Shown piece after piece: positions 52,885 through 61,600 of a DNA stretch of 64,000 nucleotides. The notes beneath the pieces are model-generated. The model had not been told where the DNA came from, did no database searches, and saw nothing but the letters and a program-made list of their open reading frames with translations. The translations under genes were made by a program, and so were the position numbers. This DNA is from an uncultured Ruminiclostridium sp. GTDB taxonomy: Bacteria > Bacillota > Clostridia > Oscillospirales > Acutalibacteraceae. The stretch spans positions 104,812 through 168,811 of the forward strand of contig CABUCM010000002.1 in NCBI GenBank assembly GCA_902490005.1. Direction: 5' to 3'. How positions within the stretch are numbered: position 1 is the first letter of the stretch; each line of letters starts with the position of its first letter.

Positions 52885-54816
52885 TTAAATAAAGAAAGCG
52901 GGAAACAGAACACGGAATTCCGTTAACGGTTCGGCGAGATCGTAGGGAATGGGTTCCCCTTCAATACGCTGAGCGTAAGATAGGTTTTTCCCCAGCCCCG
53001 CGAAAAAGAAGGGGCGCAGAACTACCTCGGCCTGCGGGAGGCTTTGCGGGATATCCTTCCAATTAAGCTGAGAAATATGATGTTCGGTTCGATAGGCCTT
53101 CCCACGGAATGCCATCCAACCATTTTCCTCAAAAGGCCTCAAAGCGCTGAGCGGCTGCTTAGAGGAAAGCGAAAGAGCGATATCATCAAAGTCCCAACCT
53201 TCTGGGCAGGAGTCTACTGCATATAAAACGGGTCCGCGTGCTATAGCAAATTTTCCCCGGTTTACAAACCCTGGTGTGATCAGGCGGAGGGGCTGGCGAA
53301 TACGGATATCGAAAACAGAGCGGTTTGAGACGCTCAGCATCTCGTATTGTCCGGGCAGACAAGTCTTTCCGGAAATCTCCGCGTGATCGGTCCAGGCGGG
53401 GATCCTGACATAGAGATTAACAGGCTGCTTGCTTTCGACTGTCAGCCTGATGTTTTCGGATTTTGGAAAATCCGTTTGTAAGGCCAGCGTTACTGGGGAA
53501 CCGTTGACCATAAGGGTTTTTGAGGAATCAATGAAAAAGTTGATAAAAATATCGTCGCCGGACTGGGTATAAATATATTGGGGAACCAGCCCCAACGCGC
53601 GCTGGCCGTTGGTATGGCAGCACGTGAGGGGAGCTTCCGGAGCAGGCTCCGTCTCTTCTGGGGTTTCTTCCGCGAGAGACGCGCCAAGCAAGCGCATCAT
53701 TTCATGATAATGTGCTGAACCGGGAAGCTGGCTCCAGTAGGAAAAATCCTTCGGCCCGGTCAGAAGGGTGTAATAGATCCAGGTGCTGCCGTCAGGACAG
53801 ACAGACTGCATGATATGGTTATAGGCTGTTTCTTCCGCATAATCGATGCACTTCATGTCGCCGGTAAGCTCAAACAGCCTCAAATTAAGCTGGATCCAGG
53901 TAAAAGCGACACAGTTTTCCAATTCGGAATGTTCGCTGATGTTTTCGGCGTTGGGAAACCATTCCCGCTCGCTCATACAGCCGTTTACCTCACGGTAGTA
54001 GTCTGCGATATGGTCCCGTGCCTCTGTGACCCTGCCGAGAAGATCTTGGTCCCCCGTGACCCGCGCATACTCTGTCAAACCGACAAAGCAGCTCATCATT
54101 TCATAGGCCTTGCCCCGCCCTGTGGTTTTCAGGCCGTAGGGAAGCTGTGTCATACGGGAAAGCAGATGTGGTGTGGCAGGCGCCTGGTCGCTCCAATAAT
54201 AGGTGACGATATAGCGGGCAAAGCGCAGGATGTCCTCGTCCTTCAGCCGCTGATACCATAAAACAAGTGCCTCAAGCACAGAGCCGCTGGCTAATCCGGC
54301 GTGACAATCGGAGGTATTCAAATTATGAGTTCCCTGCTCGTCGAAAACAGCAGCGAGCTGCCGAATAATCCTGCGGGCGCAGTCGCAGGCGTCCGGACTG
54401 CTGTGCAGCTGGTCATAGCGCAGCAGCGCCAGCAGGCAATATTTGGCGACCCACACATCCCAGGCGTTGTTTTCCTCCCGCTCGGTGGCCCGTCCGATCC
54501 AGCGCATATCCGGCGTATAGGTGCCAAGATAACCGTCCGGCTCCTGACAGGCCATAAGTTCCCGGACAACCCGGTCGATCTTTTCCCAAAGCCGGGGATC
54601 CTCTACAATCAGGTTATCCAGAATAGCTCCGTCCAGGAATTTTCCCGCGTGCTCCCCAATGAACGATTGTCTCCCCGGACGATGGCGGAAGCAGTCCAGC
54701 AGCGTGTCCTCGTTTACCTGGAGAGACCAGCGGGTGACAGAATCTTTCAGCCTGCGTCCCCAAAGCCCGCCTACGGACATAGGCCCAATCGGGACCGTGT
54801 GCTTGCTTTTTAACAT
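52885..54816 (-). CDS. DUF1680 / GH127-like glycosidase
   Basis: 643-residue cytoplasmic protein of the DUF1680 family, second in the window but only distantly similar to that at 43617. The barrel part has QEPDGYLGTYTPD and AWDVWVAKYCLLALL, the presumed zinc ligands are Glu300-Asn-Cys302 and Cys399-Cys400 in TCCHTNGQR, matching the ExC...CC pattern of beta-L-arabinofuranosidases. A beta-sandwich C terminus follows. Between about 380 and 396 there is a Glu/Pro-rich insertion. It is the last gene after the two permeases, with an AGGAGG site 20 bases after the previous stop. Substrate not determined. Confidence 0.87.
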   Translation of the reverse strand: MLKSKHTVPIGPMSVGGLWGRRLKDSVTRWSLQVNEDTLLDCFRHRPGRQSFIGEHAGKFLDGAILDNLIVEDPRLWEKIDRVVRELMACQEPDGYLGTYTPDMRWIGRATEREENNAWDVWVAKYCLLALLRYDQLHSSPDACDCARRIIRQLAAVFDEQGTHNLNTSDCHAGLASGSVLEALVLWYQRLKDEDILRFARYIVTYYWSDQAPATPHLLSRMTQLPYGLKTTGRGKAYEMMSCFVGLTEYARVTGDQDLLGRVTEARDHIADYYREVNGCMSEREWFPNAENISEHSELENCVAFTWIQLNLRLFELTGDMKCIDYAEETAYNHIMQSVCPDGSTWIYYTLLTGPKDFSYWSQLPGSAHYHEMMRLLGASLAEETPEETEPAPEAPLTCCHTNGQRALGLVPQYIYTQSGDDIFINFFIDSSKTLMVNGSPVTLALQTDFPKSENIRLTVESKQPVNLYVRIPAWTDHAEISGKTCLPGQYEMLSVSNRSVFDIRIRQPLRLITPGFVNRGKFAIARGPVLYAVDSCPEGWDFDDIALSLSSKQPLSALRPFEENGWMAFRGKAYRTEHHISQLNWKDIPQSLPQAEVVLRPFFFAGLGKNLSYAQRIEGEPIPYDLAEPLTEFRVLFPAFFI

Positions 54817-54836
54817 TTTGTTTCCTCCTGTCGAAT

Positions 54837-55676
54837 TTATTTCAGAATAGCTCCGGCGGTTAATGCCTTTTCCACTTGGCCGCTGAATGTAATGTACATA
54901 ATGATAGGAACTATGCTGGCAAGAACCATCGCGGCGAACAGGCCGCCGTAATCCACGCCGGTGCGAAGCTCGGAAAAACCCATAAGCATCACCGGCAGAG
55001 TTTTAAGGGCCTGTGTCCGCAAAAGGACCAGGGCATAAATAAACTCATTCCAGCTGTTCAGAAAAATGTTGATGGACATAGCCGAAATCGCGGGTTTCAG
55101 AATGGGGATAATCACCTGGAAAAAAATCCGCAGCGCGCCGGCGCCGTCGATGACAGCGGCCTCCTCCACCTCTTTTGGGATGCTTCGCAGAAAGCCCGCG
55201 GCGATCAAGGTGGAGATGGAAATGTTAAACGCGCTGACGGTCAGAATGAGGGCCCAGTGGGTATCGCTCAGCCCAAGGTCGCGGACCAGGATAAAAACAG
55301 GGGCTACCACGATTTGTGAGGGCAGCAGGATACCCAGCGTGATGATGGCGATGAGCTTATTCCCAAAACGCCACAGCATTCTGGTAGCCGCATAACCCAG
55401 CATGGTGGAAACGATCACTGTGAGGATGATGGTGCAGATGGTGATAAACAAGCTGTTGAAAAAATAGGTCAGAATGTTTTTTTCAACAATGGCGGTATAG
55501 TAATTGTCTAGGAACAATGACTTTGGCATGGAAAAAGTCTCTTTTGAAACGATCTCCGATGTGGGCTTGAAGGAATTGATAATGATCCAGAACAATGGAT
55601 AAATGGACACCAGCATGGCCAATCCCATAACCGCGGTCCAAAATCTTCGAATAATGGTATTTCTCACCCTCGGCAC
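54837..55676 (-). CDS. Carbohydrate ABC transporter permease, MalG type
   Basis: 279-residue permease with about six hydrophobic segments and EAAVIDG at residues 172-178. It follows the MalF-type gene after three bases, and precedes the DUF1680 gene by 20. The binding protein and sensor kinase of the same locus are at 56641-57987 and 58189-59928. Confidence 0.93.
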   Translation of the reverse strand: MPRVRNTIIRRFWTAVMGLAMLVSIYPLFWIIINSFKPTSEIVSKETFSMPKSLFLDNYYTAIVEKNILTYFFNSLFITICTIILTVIVSTMLGYAATRMLWRFGNKLIAIITLGILLPSQIVVAPVFILVRDLGLSDTHWALILTVSAFNISISTLIAAGFLRSIPKEVEEAAVIDGAGALRIFFQVIIPILKPAISAMSINIFLNSWNEFIYALVLLRTQALKTLPVMLMGFSELRTGVDYGGLFAAMVLASIVPIIMYITFSGQVEKALTAGAILK

Positions 55677-55679
55677 CCC

Positions 55680-56564
55680 CTAAAATTCTATCTTTTTCTG
55701 CCTCGTCAGCATCATGATGATGACGAGCACAATACAAGTTTCCAGAATCGCCACCACGGCAATGGAGGAGCCTAAGCCAAAGCGCTGATTGGAAAACACC
55801 TGCTTATACATGTACATCATAATGGTTTCCGTGGAATTCCCCGGCCCGCCCTTTGTCATGATATACACCTGCGGAAACGTATACAATCCGCCTACGCTTG
55901 TCATGATAAGGCTGAGCTGCAGAATGTTTCTCAGCAACGGGATGGTGATGGCCCGCACCTTCTGCAAATAGTTTGCGCCGTCTATTTCCGCCGCCTCAAA
56001 ATAGGTTTCCGGGATAGAACGGTATCCGGTGTAAATCAGCAGAAGCTGCATACCGAAAATCCACCACATTCCAACAAAGCCGATGCAAACCATTGCGGTG
56101 TTGGGGTCCAGGAGCCATCCGTGGGTGAGGCCGTGCAGCCCAATGGCATCCAAGAAAGCGTTTAGAATTCCCCAGTCAGGATGGTAGATGGCCAGCCAAA
56201 GCTGGGAGATTACGGAGATGGACAGGACAAACGGCAGGAGAAAAGCGATTTTACACAGCTTTTGCATCGTGCGGTTCAGGCCCACGATAATCAGCGTGAA
56301 TACGAGGACGAGGAAAGTATCCACAAACATGGTCAGCAGGCATAGGTATAAGGAACGCCAATTAGCGGCCCAGAAATCCTCTTCCTGAAATATTTTCAAA
56401 TAGTTTTCCAACCCGTTAAAGGTACCGGGTGTGACGCCGTTGTACTGCTGAAAGGACATAATAATCACATTGATAAGCGGATAGATGACAAAAGCGAGAA
56501 ACAGCACCATGCCGGGCAGGCAAAACAAAAAAATCGTGCGTTTATCGCCTAACACCTTTTTCAT
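55680..56564 (-). CDS. Carbohydrate ABC transporter permease, MalF type
   Basis: 294-residue permease with about six hydrophobic segments and EAAEIDG (residues 190-196). The frame is open to 56666, but that part runs into the binding-protein gene; the ATG at 56564 has GGGGGG seven bases upstream and the normal MKK...IFLF start, so it is chosen. A hairpin lies just before it. Confidence 0.93.
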   Translation of the reverse strand: MKKVLGDKRTIFLFCLPGMVLFLAFVIYPLINVIIMSFQQYNGVTPGTFNGLENYLKIFQEEDFWAANWRSLYLCLLTMFVDTFLVLVFTLIIVGLNRTMQKLCKIAFLLPFVLSISVISQLWLAIYHPDWGILNAFLDAIGLHGLTHGWLLDPNTAMVCIGFVGMWWIFGMQLLLIYTGYRSIPETYFEAAEIDGANYLQKVRAITIPLLRNILQLSLIMTSVGGLYTFPQVYIMTKGGPGNSTETIMMYMYKQVFSNQRFGLGSSIAVVAILETCIVLVIIMMLTRQKKIEF

Positions 56565-56602
56565 AGGGACCCCCCTTTTGTCAGATAATTCGTTAGAAGC
56601 AG

Positions 56603-56633
56603 GCGCGGCCGCCAGCTTTGGCGGCCGTGCGCG
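56603..56633 (-). repeat. Stem-loop between binding-protein and permease genes, no T tract
   Basis: CGGCCGCCA and TGGCGGCCG pair perfectly around AAGC, with further GC pairs outside one mismatch. On the minus strand CCTGCTTCTAACG follows, so there is no T run. It starts eight bases after the binding-protein stop, in the same place as the hairpins of the other three importers. Confidence 0.7.
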
Positions 56634-56640
56634 AAAATCG

Positions 56641-57987
56641 TTATTCTTCTTCCAGAGCGCGGTCAAGGTCGGCTACATAGTCCTCGGCCGAATAGTTTCC
56701 GGTATTGGCGAAAAGCTTATTGCTGGATTCCATCAGCAGGGTGGCGCCGGCAGAGGTTGGCAGAGAATCCTGCACGAAAGGATAGGAATGGTCATACTTG
56801 CCCATTTCATCGGCTAAGCGAAGGGCGACCGGGTCAAAATCGGGAGTGTCCCATCCCAGGGCTTCCGCGTCGTAAACCACAAAGGGGCTTTGATCGATTT
56901 CATATAGATAACGCTGATAGTTACGGGACATTTCCACAGCCAGCTCTGTGGCCAGTTCCGGATATTTAGTACCGGAATATACCATCGCGCCCGCGTTGTC
57001 CTTTACGCCGCCGGCACAGGCCTTGCCGATGGAATCAGCGTCATCCGGGTTAATTGCCGGATAGTAGAAATAATCACAGTTGCCCTCAAGCTCCTTGCAC
57101 GCGGGAGGAAGCCCCCAGGAACCGTTGGACATCATAGCCGCTTCACCGGAATAAAATAAGTTGAGGGCCTCTGTTTCATCCATCATAGCGATGTTTTCCG
57201 GATACGCGCCCAGGGAGAATAGCTCCTGAATCACTTTGGTTCCCTCTAAATAGGGTGGATCTGAGAACTTGGCCTCCCCCTTCATGATCTTTGAGGTGAT
57301 CTCCGGGTCCATGGAATAGGCAAAGCCCTCCACCTGCATCGTGGCGGGCCATCCGGCCTTCGCGGCGCACACCAAAGGCGTGATGCCGGCGTCTTTAAGT
57401 ACAGTCACAATATTTTTCAGCTCATCCACGGTTTTGGGGGCTTTGAGCCCATACTGATCAAAAATTTCCTTGTTGTAAAGGATAATCTCCCAAAAGACTT
57501 CCTCGCAGGGGATCGCGTAGATGTTGCCGTCGGTGTGGGGCTTGATGGCGCTTTCATCTACCGTATCCCAAAAGCCGTCTACCTTGTCGAGGTAATCATT
57601 GAGGGGAAGCGCGGCGTTGGCTTCTAAAACCGGAAGCACCCAGGTGCCGCCGCGATCCCACCAAACATCCAAACCGTCGCCGCCGGCTGAAATCAGCGTG
57701 CGGATTTTCGTGGCATAGTTGGATTCATCGCCTTCCACATAGTCCGGCACGATTTCTATATCGGGATATTTCTCGCGGATCTTTTCCACTACAAAATCCG
57801 GGCGTTCCGGTCCACTGGCGCTGACCTGGAACATCATGTTGATTTTCACCTTCTCGCCTGAGGCGGGCGCTTCCGGTGTTCCGGATGAGGCGGGTGCTTC
57901 ACCGCCGGAGCAGCCTGCAACGGCAAGCAACATAGAGGACGCGAGAACCAAGGAAAGAATGTTTCGAAATTTTTTTGCGTTTTTCAT
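56641..57987 (-). CDS. Extracellular solute-binding lipoprotein (sugar importer)
   Basis: 448-residue family 1 binding lipoprotein. The signal ends at VAGC (Cys26) followed by an Ala/Pro/Ser-rich linker and the binding fold. A GTG at 57996 would lie one base from GGGAG, while the ATG at 57987 is ten bases away, so 57987 is the start. It is first in an operon with two permeases and the DUF1680 enzyme, facing the YesM/YesN pair across a 200-base divergent region. That pair is its probable regulator. Confidence 0.92.
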   Translation of the reverse strand: MKNAKKFRNILSLVLASSMLLAVAGCSGGEAPASSGTPEAPASGEKVKINMMFQVSASGPERPDFVVEKIREKYPDIEIVPDYVEGDESNYATKIRTLISAGGDGLDVWWDRGGTWVLPVLEANAALPLNDYLDKVDGFWDTVDESAIKPHTDGNIYAIPCEEVFWEIILYNKEIFDQYGLKAPKTVDELKNIVTVLKDAGITPLVCAAKAGWPATMQVEGFAYSMDPEITSKIMKGEAKFSDPPYLEGTKVIQELFSLGAYPENIAMMDETEALNLFYSGEAAMMSNGSWGLPPACKELEGNCDYFYYPAINPDDADSIGKACAGGVKDNAGAMVYSGTKYPELATELAVEMSRNYQRYLYEIDQSPFVVYDAEALGWDTPDFDPVALRLADEMGKYDHSYPFVQDSLPTSAGATLLMESSNKLFANTGNYSAEDYVADLDRALEEE

Positions 57988-58026
57988 AGTTTTCACACTC
58001 CCACATAAAATTTTTAGAGCAATTCT

Positions 58027-58055
58027 ATTATATGAGATCGTTCGATATATATGAA
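58027..58055 (-). promoter_or_regulatory. Promoter of the fourth importer operon
   Basis: TATAAT (58027-58032, minus) with TTCATA 17 bases upstream (58050-58055). The -35 box is weak (four of six), in line with activation by a response regulator. The short dyad ATCG-TT-CGAT lies in the spacer. Confidence 0.5.
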
Positions 58056-58148
58056 ATGGAGAAATCCCAGCCCATATGTAATAATTCGGGAGAATTGGTC
58101 TCTTGGGCTAATTTTCATAGTTTTATTATTTAAAAAACAAAATTACTG

Positions 58149-58157
58149 TGCTATACT
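58149..58157 (+). promoter_or_regulatory. Extended -10 promoter for the sensor kinase/regulator genes
   Basis: TGCTATACT, an extended -10 (TG-N-TATACT) at 58149-58157, 32 bases before the chosen start codon. No good -35 box is seen. Confidence 0.5.
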
Positions 58158-58188
58158 GGTGAAAATTTTATAGAGGTTGTGGAGAAGC

Positions 58189-59928
58189 GTGCCTGTAAAA
58201 AAGAAAAGAAAACCTAAGCAGAAAATCAGAACAAGAATTCTTCTATATTTTGTTCCGGTTACCGTTATGTCAATTCTCGCGGTTATGGCGGCGGCCTTTG
58301 TGATACTAACTACGTCCGGACTGAGCAACGGCTGTGACAGCCTGGAAAAAAACACGGCGCTGATATCCCGCCAGATCGCTGATAATGTCAAGCATATCCG
58401 ATATAATGTCAAAGCGTTTTCCACGATGGCCATACTCCAGGAGGCGCTTCTCCACGATTATTCAACCGAACCAAACCCTAACCTGGCATTTTTGTATCAA
58501 ATGAGGACTTCCACTTCTACGATTATCAGCGTGGGCGATTTTGCCAGCAGTATGGTCGTTGTCTCCCGCACCGGCATGACCTACAATTATCCCGGGAACT
58601 ATGTAACCTGCGATGCGCGCAACCTGGAATCCCAGTGGTACCGGAGAGCCGTCGCAAAAAATGGAGTAATTTCCATCAGCGATCATCAGGGGAAGAAGCC
58701 GCCGGAATCCAACCTGGTGATTGAGAAATCCATTATTCACACGGAAAGCGGCCGGTGCATCGGCGCCATTCGCTTGGAAATTCGGGAAAGCGCCTTTTCT
58801 GATGTTTTCTCTAATGTAAATTCTGAAATCAACGGCGAGTATTTCATTGTAAACGCCTCTGGGACCGTTATGTCCTCAGCGGATAAATCCAAGCTTTTTA
58901 CCTCTGTGGGAAACGAGGAATATTTCCAAAGCAGGGATCTCTCTCAGGCTGAAATTTACCGCACCGGCAGCGGCGGGGAAACATTGGTGGCGATGGCGCC
59001 GGTGGATGGGACGGATTGGTATGTAGTGGGCATGATTCCCCAAAAAGTGATTTTGCAGCAGAACCGGCCCTTTTTTCAGACAATTCTTTTGCTTGGGCTG
59101 ATCTTTATTTTAGTTACTTCCGTATTGGCCATCATGCTTTCCCGGTACATCACGAAACCCTTGAGAAATTTGCTTAGATTTACGCAGAGCGTGAGCGCGG
59201 GAAATTTTGACGCCCGGCTTTCGGTTAGTTCCCGAGATGAAATCGGAGAGCTTTCACAGAGCTTTAATAAGATGGTCCGGGATATTAAAGAACTGACCTA
59301 CCAGATCTGGCTGGAACAAAGGCAAAAACGTAGCTACGCCCTGGACTTTATGCAGGCGCAGATTAACCCCCATCTGCTGTATAACACGATATCCGGAATC
59401 AATTATCTGATTGCCGGCCGGGAATACGAGGCGGCCTCGGGCGCTCTCCGCCATCTTGGCTCTTACTACCGCAAGGTTTTAAAAAAAGAAACCGTGGTTA
59501 CGGTAGCGGAGGATATTGAGCTGGCGGCGGATTATCTGTTCATTCAGCAAAGGATTCATCCGGGACTGTTTGAGTTTACCATCGATATAGATCCGGCGCT
59601 TTTGTCCTGCCCGATCCTTAAGCTGACGCTTCAGCCGGTACTGGAAAATAGCATTCTGCATGGCTTCATGGGGTATGGGCGCAAGGGAAGGCTGGAAATC
59701 ATCGGCAGCCGGATCAAAGGCCGTACGGCGGTCTTTATTTTTGATAATGGCCGGGGATTTCCGGCCGATGAGGGGCTTCCCCTAAAAAAAGAGGAAGGAA
59801 ACCATTTTGCGCTGAAAAATGTGCACGAAAGACTGCGGCTGAAATTTGGGAAAGGCTGCGGACTGGAAATCGAATCCGTGCCGGGAACAGGAACGTTGGT
59901 TACCATTTGGCTTCCGGATTCCCGATAG
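58189..59928 (+). CDS. YesM-type sensor histidine kinase
   Basis: 579 residues from the GTG at 58189 (a TTG at 58177 has no room for a ribosome binding site; GGAG precedes the GTG closely). Very basic N terminus, membrane helix at about 15-42, extracytoplasmic sensor domain, second helix at about 297-319, HAMP, then the H-box AQINPHLLYNTISGIN with the phosphorylated His near 395, the N-box LENSILHGF and DNGRGF. It forms an operon with the response regulator starting 24 bases later and is divergent from the importer it most likely controls. Confidence 0.92.
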   Translation: MPVKKKRKPKQKIRTRILLYFVPVTVMSILAVMAAAFVILTTSGLSNGCDSLEKNTALISRQIADNVKHIRYNVKAFSTMAILQEALLHDYSTEPNPNLAFLYQMRTSTSTIISVGDFASSMVVVSRTGMTYNYPGNYVTCDARNLESQWYRRAVAKNGVISISDHQGKKPPESNLVIEKSIIHTESGRCIGAIRLEIRESAFSDVFSNVNSEINGEYFIVNASGTVMSSADKSKLFTSVGNEEYFQSRDLSQAEIYRTGSGGETLVAMAPVDGTDWYVVGMIPQKVILQQNRPFFQTILLLGLIFILVTSVLAIMLSRYITKPLRNLLRFTQSVSAGNFDARLSVSSRDEIGELSQSFNKMVRDIKELTYQIWLEQRQKRSYALDFMQAQINPHLLYNTISGINYLIAGREYEAASGALRHLGSYYRKVLKKETVVTVAEDIELAADYLFIQQRIHPGLFEFTIDIDPALLSCPILKLTLQPVLENSILHGFMGYGRKGRLEIIGSRIKGRTAVFIFDNGRGFPADEGLPLKKEEGNHFALKNVHERLRLKFGKGCGLEIESVPGTGTLVTIWLPDSR

Positions 59929-59952
59929 AGAAAGGTTTTGGGAGGGGTATTT

Positions 59953-61578
59953 GTGTATCGGGTGGTTCTTGTTGACGATGAAGTCTCTGTCCTCCGGGAG
60001 CTTCAGGGAGCCGTAGACTGGACCAAATACGAGATGGAAATCTGCGGCGCGTTCTGTTCCGCAATGGAGGCATTGGCGTTTTTTGAAACCGACACGGCGG
60101 ATATCGTCATTTCCGATATCAGTATGCCGGTTATGGATGGAATATCCATGGCGAGGAAGCTGCGGGCGGAACGGCCAAAAATTCAGATATTGTTTTTGAG
60201 CGCTTATGAGGACTTTTCTTACGCCAGAGAGGCGCTGCGGCTGGGAATACACAATTATCTACTGAAGCCCATCGACCCATTGGAACTGGGAACCGCTTTG
60301 GATCGCCTGGTTCAATCGCTCAGGGATGACCATCAAACAAAGGAGTATGTCCACTCGCTGGAGCAAAAAGCGGAAATTAACGAAAACCTGCGCAAGGAAA
60401 AGTTTTTTCAATGGCTGATTTCCCGAAACACTGAACTGAGCAACGCGGTGCTTCGCACAAAATTTGATTTTTACCACATCCCTTATACCACGCAGATTTA
60501 TCGTGTGTTGATTTTAGAATTGATTCCGCAGCAGGATGATTTTTTCCCTGAGGATTTTTTCTACCTGACTCTAAAGCGTCATGTGGAAATGGCCCTTGAC
60601 GACTATGAAAACTATTATTTATTTAATGACGCCGTGGGAACAACCGTCAGGCTGTGCATTCTTTTTGAACTGCCAAGCCGGGAATATGATCTGAATTACG
60701 ATATGGATCTGGTCGTACGCAAGCTCAAGGACACCATACGTTCCGGAATGGGACTGGAATGCTGCGCGGGCTGCGGAAGCATTTTCGCCGGCATCGCGAA
60801 TATCCGGAAAAGCTATCTGGAAGCGGCGTATGCCCTGAAGCACAATATTTTTTGTGGGCAGGATACGGACGTTGTCTATGAGAATATTATGCGGGACGTC
60901 AAGGATGTGGCCTTCGACCAGCAAAACCTGAGAGCCGAGATACTGGCGCACCTGCGCTGTTTGGATATGCCGGCAATTTATCAAAGGCTGAAAAAGCTCA
61001 GCCTGACCTTCCGGCAGGGAAACCTGCCCTTTGAGTATATCCGCCTGGCGTATATCGATTTGACCATATCAGGCGTGCTGTTCCTGAGAGAGACAGAATA
61101 CAGCCTGGCCGACGTTTTTGGAAAGGATTTTGACCCGATCGAGTTTATGAGCGCCCAGCGGAGTTTGAAAAAATGCGAGGAAAGCCTGGAAGAGTATTTC
61201 CAAAGGATCGTGGATTTTTTATGCGCCGGCAAGCTGAATCCCCATTATAATCTGGCGAAAAATGTAATCGCTGAAATCGAGAATAATATATCCGACCCGG
61301 AGCTTTCCGTGCGGCAGCTGGCCAAGGAGTTTTATATTAACGAGGACCATTTAAGTGCTATTTTTAAAAAAATCATCGGAATGCCCTTAAAGAAATTTAT
61401 CATCGAAAAGCGCATGCTCTGCGCCAAGGAAAGCATCGACAGCGGCCATCATATGGTGGGGGAAGCGGCGCAGAGCGTAGGCTTTTCCGATGCGCTTTAT
61501 TTTAGCAAATGCTTTAAAAAACGGTTCGGCATTACTCCCTCCGAGTACATAGCAAGACAGAGGAGGGGAGTGCAATAA
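59953..61578 (+). CDS. YesN-type response regulator with AraC-family DNA-binding domain
   Basis: 541 residues from the GTG at 59953, six bases after GGAGGGG; the frame upstream to 59938 includes that site and is not coding. The receiver domain (1-120) has LVDDE and phospho-acceptor Asp55 in ISDISMP. A long central region precedes the AraC-type double helix-turn-helix (about 430-535), with SVRQLAKEFYINEDHLSAIFKK and FSDALYFSKCFKKRFGITPSEY motifs. It probably activates the divergent importer operon and perhaps its own. Confidence 0.92.
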   Translation: MYRVVLVDDEVSVLRELQGAVDWTKYEMEICGAFCSAMEALAFFETDTADIVISDISMPVMDGISMARKLRAERPKIQILFLSAYEDFSYAREALRLGIHNYLLKPIDPLELGTALDRLVQSLRDDHQTKEYVHSLEQKAEINENLRKEKFFQWLISRNTELSNAVLRTKFDFYHIPYTTQIYRVLILELIPQQDDFFPEDFFYLTLKRHVEMALDDYENYYLFNDAVGTTVRLCILFELPSREYDLNYDMDLVVRKLKDTIRSGMGLECCAGCGSIFAGIANIRKSYLEAAYALKHNIFCGQDTDVVYENIMRDVKDVAFDQQNLRAEILAHLRCLDMPAIYQRLKKLSLTFRQGNLPFEYIRLAYIDLTISGVLFLRETEYSLADVFGKDFDPIEFMSAQRSLKKCEESLEEYFQRIVDFLCAGKLNPHYNLAKNVIAEIENNISDPELSVRQLAKEFYINEDHLSAIFKKIIGMPLKKFIIEKRMLCAKESIDSGHHMVGEAAQSVGFSDALYFSKCFKKRFGITPSEYIARQRRGVQ

Positions 61579-61600
61579 ATGAGAAAAGGAGTCAAATCAC

